From Amylostereum areolatum (taxonomy: Eukaryota > Basidiomycota > Agaricomycetes > Russulales > Stereaceae): DNA of 64,000 nt. A program made the translations under genes and the position numbers. Shown one piece after another: positions 1 to 10,107 of the stretch (its first letter is position 1; every line of letters begins with the position of its first letter). A model generated the notes under the pieces. It was not told the DNA's origin and made no database searches. It worked only from the letters and a program-made list of their open reading frames with translations. The stretch is from assembly GCA_012932865.1 (NCBI GenBank), contig SAXG01000078.1:1-64000 (forward strand), written 5' to 3'.

Positions 1-125
1 CCCAACCATAACCCTAACCTAAACCAGAACCCTAACCCTAACCCTAACCCTAACCCCTAAACCCTAACCCTAAACCTAACCCAACCCTAACCTAAAACCC
101 ATAAACCTAACCCTAACTACCTAAC
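1..125. repeat. Telomere, (CCCTAA)n
   Basis: The window opens with imperfect tandem CCCTAA units, the C-rich strand of a TTAGGG telomere read inward, so position 1 is at or near a chromosome end. Several units have lost or gained one base (CCTAAA, CCCTAAAC), which is either the variant-rich inner part of the telomere or read error. The array stops at about 125, where retroelement sequence begins abruptly. Confidence 0.96.
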
Positions 126-1179
126 CGCCGCCATCACCCTCGCAACGCGACATTCTTCGCGAGTCCGTTCAGTACGTATATCGGCCATGAGCAATTGTTC
201 AGGCCCGCGAGTCTGCCTCCCTCGCAGTCGCGAAGAAGAAGCGTTGGTAAAGGCGGCCGGCGAAGACTTGAGATGGACGATGCCCCCGGTCCGTCCGCCC
301 GGTATAAAAAAGATCATCGCGAGGATTTATTCTACAGGGCGTTGCGCCGCCGAGCTGAAGAAGCACAGAAGGGCAAAGGGAAGGTTTCGTCCGCCGAGTA
401 ACGGCGGATAGCGCTTCATCGTCCCACGTGACTATTATTTTGTAGCCCCGCAGAACCGAAGACGAAGAAGACACTTCGTCAACCTCCAAAGCCGCCAAGG
501 GAGGACGGAGCGCCGAAAGGTCACAGTAGTCCCCCTCCGTCGCGAAAACTTCCGTACTCTGGCCAGGCAAGAAGGGCGACGGCAAAAAGAAGAAGAAGAA
601 CCTTCGGAGGGCGGCGTAAAGGGCAAAGGGAAGAAGCCGGCGAAGAAGTAGCCGCCTTATGCGCTCGTTGTGTATGGTAGACCGGACACTCTTCCCGGAC
701 GCGATCTTAGACGTCCCGTTCCCCCTCGCTATGAATTATATTCGTTTGTATACGCCGATTGAAATACTATTGGCCGAGTCCATAAAACGATATCCACACA
801 TCGCCCGGGTGAACTTGCCTAACGAAATAGTCACCAACTCTCCGTGGTCATGAGGACATGTATTTTCAACCACGGAAAAAGCGAATTGATCTGGGATGCG
901 GGTCGACTTTCAGCGTCGCCTCCGATGGCGCCTGTTTTTTTAGCTTTGAGAACGGGGTGATTACCCCTACGATCCTGACTTCGACGTGCGCAAACCCTCT
1001 AAAAAGACGCCGCCGAAGTTCCGCTTTATTTGAACTCGGCTCCGCAGATAGGCTCTTCGTGATGAATACGATAGCCAAAGTCCCGCCGGAGAGGAGATGA
1101 GCCTTTTAAAGCCGTTGGCTCTGCTCCTCCGCGACTAAAAAGAGTTCCTTGTCGATAATGATTATGTAGTCACTGCTAC

Positions 1180-2717
1180 CGACAAAAACTTAGGACTCGC
1201 GGTGTCACAACGGCCTGGATCGTTGAAAATGTACGGACATCTTAAAAGATGGTTAACAAACTATAAACCGTTGTCTGTGGTAGAGGCCACGCTTATATTA
1301 GATAAGAAATGTATTGAGATTGACGCGCTCGCTGAGTTGGCGAGCGCTTGACGATTATCTCTGGGAAGAATGGTACCGTCGACGAGTTTTTGCGGTCAAA
1401 AATTACGCCGCCGGCGCAAATCACAAGGTCCCCCAGTTCTGATGGTATCCCTAAGATACATAAAGAACCGGTTAAAAGAGGACCCATAATCCCATGCCAC
1501 AGCGCCGTATGAATCCCGCTGCAAAGTACGTTTCTAAAAAACTTAAACGCTCGTACAATCGGCGCCAACCATTATTCATGTACTAAAGACTTGGCGATAA
1601 AATTAAGTAAGCTCGAATTGCGTCGCGATCGAAAGTGGTTCATCATCACCGCCGACGTCGTCGCGTATTACCCATCGATTCCCATCAAGTAAATGCCTTG
1701 ATATTATTTATTCGCATTACCTTGAGTTCTACTGGGAAAACGACCCCGAATATGATACGCCTCGCGCGCGGCATGTTGCAAGTATCTTCCGACGACTCTT
1801 AGACGTCGGCAACACGAGCTTGTAACACAGTTTCAAGAAATTTTACCTTCAAAGATCGGCCTCGCAATGGGCGTCGCCGACTCGCCCGACTCGCTAACCT
1901 GTAGGGTGGGAGTTCGAGCGTAAAGTTTAAATCCTTGACGACCCGAACGTCCCGTTCTATGGTCGCTATATCGACGAGTCTTCGCATCGTGTACGCCGAA
2001 AGTGAGACTGACGCCGTACGCTATATGAGCAAAAAGTTAAATTCGATGACTGTGTTTTAGAGTGGTCCGCGGTCTGCCTCTTGGCAGCCGTTTTTTTGAC
2101 ATGGCAATACTATCGCGATGAGGTTGGAACCCTTCACACATGCCGTACCGCAAAGGCGCGAACCACACCGCAAAGAATTCCTTGGATATCCTTCCACCGC
2201 TTGATGTAAAGCGTGGTACTTTTATTGGAGAGATGTCCCGGCTAGCGACGTTGAGTAGTACCCTAGTACTTACTATACCGCACTAGAGGACTTAGTAACC
2301 CTCTAGTGAAACGCGGCTACCCGAGAAGACTGGTGAATCTTGGCGATGAAAAATCCACCAGAACGGTGTGGGATAAACGACTAAACGTTACTGTCAATAA
2401 GCCACGACAAACGTTCTCGTTCTGAAAACCGAGTTCAACTCAGCATGGAACTATTCGCGCCTCGAAATTAGGCGACACGATCTTAGGATACTGGCGCGAG
2501 GACAGACACGTACCGATCGCGCCGAATACAGTTTTTCCTGAATTCCCGGCTCCGGACGGCGAACTCTCTAGCCTAGCGGGCACTAAGCGGATCTTTGGTC
2601 CTGTCGGTACCCGTAATGACGGCTCGAGATCTACCTCCCGGAATCCGTAAATAGAATCCTTGACCGTCGATTGATTACGGCCGCAAGCGCACTCGTAATC
2701 TTTTCGATCTAACAAGT
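1180..2717 (+). pseudogene. Penelope-like reverse transcriptase, copy A, frame-broken
   Basis: Read across three frames, this stretch encodes a reverse transcriptase of the Penelope/TERT-related type. In order I see a conserved N-terminal block (LGLAVSQ, about 1,193), the PLE signature GIPKIHK (about 1,445), a block reading MNPAAKYVSKKL, RT motif A as TADVVAYYPSIP (about 1,640), the GLAMGVADSPDLANLYGWE block (about 1,860) and the catalytic YGRYID segment (about 1,960). In copy A the second catalytic aspartate is followed by a frame slip. No GIY-YIG endonuclease motif is visible after the RT. At least six single-base frame breaks prevent translation as written, so this is a dead copy or an uncorrected sequence. 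Product if intact: RNA-dependent DNA polymerase extending chromosome ends. Confidence 0.8.
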
Positions 2718-3534
2718 CTTTGGAAAAAAAAGATCGTGATCTGAAAAGCTCGACGAGCGTATGGGGGAGGAGGTATCAGCCCCTTTCGACGACATCCTGT
2801 CGCAACCCGTACAACATCTCTCGTCGGCGGCTCTGCCGTTTCGACTTCCTATCCGGCTGGTAACGCCGAGGTGCACCATGGAAAAGAAGAAACGAATATA
2901 CACCGCGCTCGTCGTCGCCTGTCTCCCGAGCATGGCGCTCCGGCGCCTGGTAGACAGCATCTGGGGTGATTCCATCTTAAGCCGCGCGTAAGCCGCACCC
3001 TAACTCGGCGTCCTTTCAGGGGTCCTTCGAGATGGTGGCGCAGTGCGCTTGGTGGTCAACGACACCTGGCCGCGTTTGGTCCCCGGCGGGGACCGTGTGA
3101 TGACGCGGCTCCTCTGTGAAGGGTCATTAGCAGGTCTTCGGTCAGCTATGGACATTTGGGAACAGTTAGGCGGTTGGAAACTCCGCTCGGACGCCTGCGC
3201 ATTGCTTCGGCGGAGGCGGGTACCCTCTTCGGCCTAAGGTGCTTACACCGGAGCCTGTATTTGTCCCCGAGTCATGGGTCATGTCCGCTCCCGACGTTAA
3301 CGCCCGGGACACTAGCGGACTGGTCTTGCTTGTCTATCCCTGAGATAGGAGTTTAAAGCTGTCTCGAGGCTTTAACCTATTAATCTACTCTTGAGGTACA
3401 TCGTAGTCGAAAGGCGACGGACGGTATTAACCGAATTGATAGGGACTCCCACCTTGCCCTAACCCAAACCGAACCTAACGTACGTACTATGCCTTAGTCG
3501 GCATGTAAATTGGACTAAAGAACATCCATCTTAG

Positions 3535-3565
3535 CCTAACCCTAACCCTAACCCTAACCCTAACC
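3535..3565. repeat. Built-in telomeric repeats of copy A
   Basis: Five CCTAAC units sit between the element body and its terminal structured unit. The same short array occurs at the same place in copies B and C, always entered by CTTAG and left by CCGGTAGGATGA or a close variant. It therefore looks like a fixed internal part of the element rather than a chance insertion point. Confidence 0.85.
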
Positions 3566-4115
3566 GGTAGGGATGAAACAACCCGACCCTAGGCTCGTTC
3601 CTCGCCTAGGTCGGCAATTATCCGAGTTAAGCGCCCTCCGGCCCGGCATGGTCGGTCACGGGTTCTTAGCGCCCGGCTAATCCCGGGCGCTCATTTCGGC
3701 GGCTCCGCACCGACTTGATCCGGTTCGGGGTTCCGGTCCGAGTATTGGCGCTGGCTTCGGCCGTCTAGACGTCGGCAGACTCGGCATCTCGGCTTCGGCT
3801 TGAGATAGCCCGAGACGGAGTCTAGGTGTCTTGGCACGGTGTTCTAGGCCGCTTATGACGCAACATATGAAGTCGACGGTCCTGGACTGCCCCGGAGTCG
3901 CGTCTCCGACGACAAATCAAGCTTAGCAATTGACAAAAGTGGAACGACGCAAAAGTCGTACGACCCGCGCGCTTTAGTATAATGCGCATTACTAAAGGGA
4001 TCTGAAGAGCTATAAGGCGAAAGTGTAGGTAACTGGCCCCAAGCCGCCCACTCATCCCGCGCAGCCCCTCTCTCGTAGACATAGATATATCGGTGTGCTT
4101 CGCACACGCTCTCCC
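3566..4115 (+). repeat. Structured 3'-terminal unit S1 (pseudo-LTR-like)
   Basis: This is the first of four copies of a 540-550 nt unit (others at 8177-8715, 9530-10068 and 10108-10651). It is rich in short hairpins: CCTAGGC/GCCTAGG near 3,590-3,612, GCGCCCGG/CCGGGCGC near 3,670-3,691, the palindrome AATGCGCATT near 3,981, a hammerhead fold at 3997-4058, and a terminal hairpin GTGTGC-TTC-GCACAC near 4,093-4,107. I see no convincing reading frame. Because it always closes an element copy and carries the ribozyme, I interpret it as the pseudo-LTR-like terminal region known from Penelope-like elements. Confidence 0.75.
3997..4058 (+). ncRNA. Type I hammerhead ribozyme, unit S1
   Basis: The three required parts are present in order: open stem I GGGAT/ATCCC, core CTGAAGA, a short stem II (GC-TATAA-GGC, one base shorter than in the other copies), core GAAA, and a stem III starting AGTG and closing CACT before the cleavage-site C. 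Predicted cleavage lies between 4053 and 4054 (CTC|ATCCC). Stem I is open-ended while II and III are capped, the type I layout reported for Penelope-like retroelements. The fold was built by eye. Confidence 0.75.
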
Positions 4116-4191
4116 TACCCCCTCGCTACACCCACTTCCCACACCACCCGCGTTCCATCTACTTCACCGCCCTTATGCCCGCGCTACTCGT

Positions 4192-7100
4192 GCTATGTCC
4201 CCCCTCCGCTGCTCATGCGGCGGCCGTCGGTGCCCCATTGTGCCCGACGCAAGTCCCGACGATGTTCGTTCGGGCTCTTCGATACGAGTCGCTGCAAGCG
4301 GCAACGACTATCGACGAGTTATCGCGGCAGTCCCTTCGGACTACCGTGACTTGCTGGCGGATCGATTTAAAAAGATCGCGCTACTGGCTACCAAGCTAGA
4401 GCACGCCCCCATCTCGTTCGAAGTATACTGCGCTTCATGCGCAGGGCAACGTTCCCCCAGAGCTTGAATTCCAAGCCTCCTCGGTCAGCTGACCAAGGTT
4501 CTTGTCGTCGGCGTCGCGAGAGATCACGCCGGCCGCACGCGAGAAAGCGCATAAGGAGCATCTTTGTCTCTCTCTTAACGGCATGATCCGTGAAAAGAGG
4601 GAGAGATACGCATCTGGAGGGCGAGTTGACGCCCGAGAACTTTTGAAGGGCTTCCGCCCCTCATCACGGCTCACGGGAAGATGCTATCGGAAAAAAAACA
4701 CTCGTTGCCCCGCTTTTCGGAAGGCACTGAGTCTGGCGAACTCGTTTGAAGGGTTCGATCCGAACACCGCCGCCATCACCCTCGCACGCGACATTCCTTC
4801 GCGATCCGTTCATTACGGATATCGGGCCATGAGCATTGTTCAGGCCCGCGAGTCTGCCTCCCTCGCCAGTCGGCGAAGAGAAGCAGTGGTAAAGGCGGGC
4901 GGCGAAGAAGTTGAGATGGACGATGCCCCGGGCCGTCCGCTCCGGATAAAAAGATCATCGCGGATCTTATCTCTAAGGGCGGCGCCGCCGAGCTGAAGAA
5001 GCAGCAGAAGGGCAAAGGGAAGGTTGTGCGCGCCGAGTAACGGCGGATCGCGCTTCATCGTCCCACGCTGACTATGATTTTGTAGTCCCCGCAGACCCCG
5101 AAGACGAAGAAGACAACTTCGTCAAACTCCAAAGCCGCCAAGGGAGACGGAGCGCCGAAAGGTCCGTACGTCCCCCCCTCCGTCGCGAAAACTTCCTTAC
5201 CTCTGCCAGGCAAGAAGGGCGACGGCAAAAAGAAGAAGAAGAACTCTTCGGAGGGCGGGTAAAGGGCAAAGGGAAGAAGCCGGCGAAGAAGTAGCTCGCC
5301 TTATGCGCTCGTATGTGTATGGTAGACCGGACACTCTCCCGGACGCGATCTTAGACGTCCCGTTCCCCCTCGCTATGAATTATATTCGTTTGTATACGCC
5401 GATTGAATACTATTGGCCGAGTCCTTAAAAACGATATCCACACATCGCCGGGGTGAACTTGCCTAAAGAATAAGTCACCAACCTCCGTGGGCATGAGGTA
5501 CATGTATTTCAACCACGGAAAGCGAATGATCTGGGATGGCTGGGTCGACTTTCAGCGTCGCCTCCGTGGCGCCTGTTTTTTAGCTTTGAGAACGGGGATG
5601 ATACCCCTTACGATCCGACTTCGACGGGCGCAAACCCTCTAAAAAGACGCCGCCGAAGTTACCGCTTTATTTAGAACTGGCCTCCGCAGAGGACGGCTCT
5701 TCGTGATGAATACGATAGCCAAAGTCCCGCGGAGATGGAGATGAGCACTTTTAAGCCGTTGGCTCCTGCTCCCGCCGACTAAAAGAGTCCTTGTCGATAA
5801 TGATTATGTAGTCACTGCTACCGACAAAAACTTAGGACTCGCGGTGTCACAACGGGCCTGGATCGTTGAAAAATGTACGGACATCTAAAAGTGTTAACAA
5901 CTAAAACCGTTGTCTGTGGTAGAGGCCACGCGTATATTAGATAAGAAATGATTGAGATGGACGCGTCGCTGAGTTGGCGACGATTATCTCTGGGAGAAGG
6001 TACCGTCGAACGTTTTTGGGTCAAAAATTACGCCCGCCGCGCCAAATCACAAGGTCCCCCAGTTCTATGGTATCCCTAAGTACATAAAGAACCGGTTAAA
6101 ATGAGGCCCATAATCCATGCCACAGCGCCGTTATGAATCCCGCTGCAAAGTACGTTTCTAAAAAACTAAACCGCTCGTACAAGCGGCCGCCAACCATATT
6201 CATGGTACTAAAGACTTGGCGATAAAATTAAGTAAGCTCGAATGCGTCGCGATCGAAAGTGGTTCATCATCACCGCCGACGTCGTCGGTATTACCCATCG
6301 ATTCCCATCAAGAAATGCCTGATATTATTTATTCGCATTACCTGAGTTCTAATGGGAAAACGACCCCGAATATGATACGCCTCGCGCGCATGTTTGCAAA
6401 GTATCTTCCGACGACTTTTAGACGTGCGGCAACACCGAGCTTGTAACAACAGTTTCAAGATAAATTTTACCTTCAGAAGATCGGCCTGCAATGGGCGTCG
6501 CCGACTCGCCCGTCTCGCAACCTGTACGGGTGGGAGTTCGAGCGTAAAGTTAAATCTGACGACCCGAAAGTCCCGTTCTATGGTCGCTATATACGACGAT
6601 GTCTCGCCATCGTGTACGCCGAAAGTGAGACTGACGCCGTACGCTATATGAGCGAAAAAGTTAAATTCGATGACGTGTTTTAGAGTGGTCCGCGTCTGCC
6701 TCTGGCAGCCGTTTTAGACATGGCAATCTATCGCGATGAGGTTGGAACCCTTCAGCACATGCCGTACCGCAAAGCGCGGAACCACACCGAAAGAATTCCT
6801 TGGATATCCTTCCACCCGCTGATGTAAAGCGTGGTACTTTTATTGGAGAGATGTCCCGGCTAGCGACGTTGAGTAGTACCCCCTACTTACTATACGCACT
6901 AGAGGACTTAGTAACCCTCTACGTGAAACGCGGCTACCCGAGAAAGACTGGTTGAATCTTGGCGGATGAAAAATCACCGAGAACGGTGGAATAAACGACT
7001 AAACGTTACTGTCAATAAGCACGACAACGTTCTCGTCTGAAAACCGAGTTCAACTCAGCATGGAACTATTTCGACGCCTCGAAATAGGCGACACGATCTA

Positions 7101-7330
7101 GGATACTGGCGCGAGTAAATGACACGTACCGATCGCGCCGAATACAGTTTTCCTGAATTCCGGCTCCGGACGGCGAACTTCTAGCCTAGCGGCACTAAAG
7201 CGGATCTTTTGGTCCCTGTCGTACCGTATGACGGCTCGAGGATCTACCTCCCGGATACCGTAAATTAGATATCCTTGACCGTCGATTGATTACGAGCCGC
7301 AAGCGCACTCGTAATCTTTGACACTTAACA
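4192..7330 (+). pseudogene. Penelope-like element ORF, copy B (N-terminal domain plus reverse transcriptase), frame-broken
   Basis: The likely start is the ATG at 4192 (MSPLRCSCGGRRCP), giving an open frame to about 4,467 that continues after a slip as 4502-4996 (KEHLCLSLNGMIREKRERY and on). A lysine/glycine-rich basic stretch follows near 5,220-5,295. The RT blocks then recur: PVLWYP/VHKEPVK around 6,060-6,100, MNPAAKYVSKKL (about 6,135), ADVVGITHRF, a slipped form of motif A, near 6,275, and YGRY-DD with a one-base insertion near 6,580. Repeated one-base changes break the frame. The N-terminal part resembles nothing I can name; CSC...C suggests a small metal site, which is only a guess. Intact, it would reverse transcribe its own RNA onto chromosome ends. 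Confidence 0.75.
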
Positions 7331-8144
7331 AGTCTTTGGAAAAAGATCGTGATCGAAAAAGCTCGACGAGCGTATGGGGGAGGAGGTATCAGCCCTTTCG
7401 ACGACACTCCTGTCGCAAACCGTACAACATCTCTCGTCGGCGGCTCTGCCGTTTCGACTCCTATCGGCTGGTAACGCCGAGGTGGACCATGAAGAAGAAG
7501 AAACGAATATCCACCGACGCTCGTCGTCGCCTGTCTCCGAGCATGGCGCTCGGCGCCTGGTAGACAGCATCTGGGTTGATTCCATCTTAAGCCGCGCGTA
7601 AGCCGCACCCTAACTCGCGTCCTTCAGGGGTCCTTCGAGAATGTGGCGCAGTGCGCTTGGTGGTCTAACGACCTGGCCGCGTTTGGTCCCCGGCGGGACC
7701 GGTGATGACGCGGCTCCTCTGTGAAGGGTCATTAGCAGGTCTTCGGATCAGCTATGGACATTTGGGAACATGTACGGCGGTTGGAACTCCGCTCGGACGC
7801 CTGCGCATTGCTTCGGCGGAAGGCGGGTACCCTCTTCGGCCTAAGGTGCTTACACCGGAGGCCTGTATTTGTCCCCCGATCATGGGTCATGTCCGCTCCC
7901 GACGTTAACGCCCGGGACACATTGGGACGTGGTCTTGTGTCTATCCCTGAGATAGGAGTTTAAAGCTGTCTCGAGGCTTTAACTATTAATCTACTTTGTA
8001 GGTGACATCGTTAGTCGAAAGGCGACGGACGGTATTAACCGAATTAGATAGGGACTCCCACCTTGCCCTAAAACCTAACCCGAACCCTAACGTACGTACT
8101 ATGCCTTAGTCGGCATGTAAAAATGTAAAGAACATCCATCTTAG

Positions 8145-8176
8145 CCTAACCCTAACCCCTAACCCTAACCCTAACC
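8145..8176. repeat. Built-in telomeric repeats of copy B
   Basis: Five CCTAAC-type units, one with an extra C, lie between the body of copy B and terminal unit S2, in the same sequence context as in copies A and C. Confidence 0.85.
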
Positions 8177-8598
8177 GGTTAGGATGATAACTAACCCGAC
8201 CTAGGCTCGTTCCTCGCCTAGGTCGGCATATCCGAGTTAAGCGCCCTCCGGCCCGGCATGGTCCGGTCACGGTTCTTAGCGCCCGGCTAATCCCGGGCGC
8301 TCATTTCGGGGTCTCCGCCCCGACTTGATCCGTTCGGGTTCGGTCCGAGTATTGGCGTGGCTTCGGCCCGTCTAGACGCTCGGCAGTCGGCATCTCGGCT
8401 TCGGCTTTGAGATAGCCGAGGACGGAGTCTAGGTGTCTTGGCACGTTGTCTTAGGCCGCTTATGACGCAACATATGACGTCGACGGTCTGGACTGCCCCG
8501 GAGTCGCGGCTCCGACGACAAATCAAGCTTAGCAATTGACAAAAGTGGAACGACGCAAAAGTCGTACGACCGCGTCCTTTAGTAATGCGCATTACTAA

Positions 8599-8663
8599 GG
8601 ATCTGAAGAGCCTATAAAAGGCGAAAGTGTAGGTAACCTTGGCCCCCCAAGCCGCACTCATCC
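8599..8663 (+). ncRNA. Type I hammerhead ribozyme, unit S2
   Basis: Stem I GGAT/ATCC (one pair shorter than S3), core CTGAAGA, stem II GCC-TATAAAA-GGC, core GAAA, then stem III AGTG/CACT with an inner hairpin CTTGG-CCCC-CCAAG. Predicted cleavage is after the C at 8659. All catalytic core bases are intact. Confidence 0.78.
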
Positions 8664-8715
8664 GCGCACGCCCTCTCTCGTAGCATAGATATCGCGTGTG
8701 CTTCGCACACGCTCT

Positions 8716-8738
8716 CCCTAACCCTAAACCCTAACCCT
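8716..8738. repeat. Telomeric junction repeat between copies B and C
   Basis: About four CCCTAA units separate the 3' end of copy B from the truncated 5' end of copy C. This is expected if copy B was added to a chromosome end already healed with telomeric repeats after copy C had attached. Confidence 0.85.
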
Positions 8739-9497
8739 CAGCCCCTTTCGACGACACTCCTGTCGCAACCCGACAACACTCTCTCGTCGGCGGCTCTGCC
8801 GTTTCGAGACCTATCCGGCTGGTAACGCCGAGGTGGACTATGAAGAAGAAGAAACGAATATCCACCGACGCTCGTCGTCGCCTGTCTCCCGAGCATGGCG
8901 CTCCGGCGCTGGTAGACAGCATCTGGGTTGATTCCATCTTAAGCCGGGTTAACGCCACCTAACTCGGCGTCCTTTCAGGGGTCCTTCGAGAATGGTGGCG
9001 CAGTGCGCTTGGTGGTCTAACGACCTGGCCGCGTTTGCGTCCCCGGCGGGACCGGTGATGACGCGGCTCCTCTGTGAAGGGTCATTAGCAGGTCTTCGGA
9101 TCAGCTATGGACATTTGGGAAAATGTACGGCGGTTGGAAACTCCGCTCGGACGGCCTGGGCATTGCTCGGCGGAAGGAGGGGTACCCTCTTCGGCCTAAG
9201 GTGCTTACACCGGAGGCCTGTATTTGTCCCCCGATCATGGGTCATGTCCGCTCCCGACGTTAACGCCCGGGAAACTATGCGGACGTGTTTGCTGTCTATC
9301 CCTGAGATAGGAGTTTAAAGCTGTCTCGAGGCTTTAACTATAATCTACTCTTGTAGTACATCGTTAGTCGAAAGGCGACGGACGGTATTAACCGAATTAG
9401 ATAGGGACTCCCACCTTGCCCTAACCCTAACCCGAACCCTAACGTACGTACTATGCCTTAGTCGGCATGTAAAATTGCTAAAGAACATCCATCTTAG

Positions 9498-9529
9498 CCT
9501 AACCCTAACCCCTAACCCTAACCCTAACC
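9498..9529. repeat. Built-in telomeric repeats of copy C
   Basis: Five CCTAAC units in the same context as in copies A and B (preceded by CTTAG, followed by CCGGTAGGATGATAAC). Confidence 0.85.
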
Positions 9530-9948
9530 GGTAGGATGATAACTAACCGACCTAGGCGTTCGCCTCGCCTAGGTCGGCATTATCCGAGTTAAGCGCCTCC
9601 GGCCCGGCATGGTCCGGTCAGGGTTCTTAGCGCCCGGCTAATCCCGGGCGCTCATTTCGGCGGTCCGCCCCGACTTGATCCGGTTCGGGTCCGGTCCGAG
9701 TATTGGCGTGGCTTCGGCCCGTCTAGACGCTCGGCAGCTCGGCATCTCGGCTTCGGCTTTGAGATGCCCGAGACGGAGTCTAGGTGTCTTGGCACGGTGT
9801 TTTAGGCCGTTATGACGCAACATATGACGTCGACGGTCTGGACTGCCCGGAGTCGCGTCTCCGACGACAAATCAAGCTTAGCAATGACAAAAGTGGAACG
9901 ACGCAAAAGTCGTACGACCCGCGTCGCTTTAGTAATGCGCATTACTAA

Positions 9949-10016
9949 GGGATCTGAAGAGCCTATAAAGGCGAAAGTGTAGGTAACGACTTGGCCCCCC
10001 AAGCCGCACTCATCCC
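9949..10016 (+). ncRNA. Type I hammerhead ribozyme, unit S3 (best preserved)
   Basis: This is the cleanest of the four. Stem I is GGGAT/ATCCC (five pairs), core CTGAAGA, stem II GCC-TATAAA-GGC, core GAAA, stem III AGTG/CACT carrying an inner CTTGG-CCCC-CCAAG hairpin, and cleavage triplet CTC ending at 10011. A perfect palindrome AGTAATGCGCATTACT lies immediately upstream (about 9,931-9,946). Confidence 0.82.
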
Positions 10017-10068
10017 GCGCACGCCCTCTCTCGTAGCATAGAATATCGGTGTGCTTCGCACACGCTCT

Positions 10069-10107
10069 ACCTAACCCTAACCCTAACCCTAACCCTAACC
10101 CCTAACC
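10069..10107. repeat. Telomeric repeats between units S3 and S4
   Basis: Six to seven CCCTAA-type units lie between the end of copy C and the remnant copy D. They probably combine junction repeats with the built-in array of copy D, because the right side ends in the usual CTAACCGGCAGGATGATAAC context. Confidence 0.85.

Larger units (their letters stand above)
126..4115 (+). mobile_element. Telomere-attached Penelope-like element, copy A (5'-truncated)
   Basis: This is the outermost of four related copies. It begins inside the protein-coding body, at the position matching about 4,770 in copy B, and is capped directly by the telomere. It then runs through the reverse transcriptase, a 3' region, a built-in telomeric stretch (3535-3565) and a structured terminal unit (3566-4115) with a hammerhead ribozyme. 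The coding strand points away from the chromosome end. The loss is therefore at the element's 5' side, which faces the telomere, as expected if cDNA synthesis started at the 3' end of the RNA on an exposed chromosome 3' OH. Copy A matches copy B closely along its length, mostly differing by one-base gains and losses. The family call rests on the RT motifs and telomeric position; the boundaries are inferred from comparing copies. Confidence 0.85.
4116..8715 (+). mobile_element. Telomere-attached Penelope-like element, copy B (longest)
   Basis: Copy B starts directly after the terminal hairpin of copy A, with only a CCCTACC remnant between them, and is the longest copy. It contributes about 650 nt of 5' sequence missing from copy A, including the likely start of the reading frame. 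It then follows the same order: basic lysine-rich linker (about 5,220-5,295), RT (about 5,820-7,330), 3' region, built-in telomeric repeats (8145-8176) and structured unit S2 (8177-8715) with a hammerhead. It is followed by telomeric repeats at 8716-8738. Whether its own 5' end is complete cannot be decided from one copy. Confidence 0.85.
8739..10068 (+). mobile_element. Penelope-like element, copy C (strongly 5'-truncated)
   Basis: Copy C retains only the last part of the element. It begins at a point equivalent to 2,777 in copy A, downstream of the RT, so it has no polymerase. It keeps the 3' region, the built-in telomeric repeats (9498-9529) and unit S3 (9530-10068) with an intact hammerhead and the terminal GTGTGC-TTC-GCACAC hairpin (10049-10063). 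Orientation is the same as in copies A and B. Confidence 0.85.

Noticed and set aside
2709..2991. Possible GIY-YIG endonuclease after the reverse transcriptase
   Set aside because: No GIY or YIG pair, no conserved Arg/Glu spacing in any frame of copies A, B or C. The element is best called endonuclease-deficient, with the caution that frames are damaged.
8731..9320. Open frames in copy C as separate genes
   Set aside because: They are pieces of the element's 3' region and recur in copies A and B with different frame breaks.
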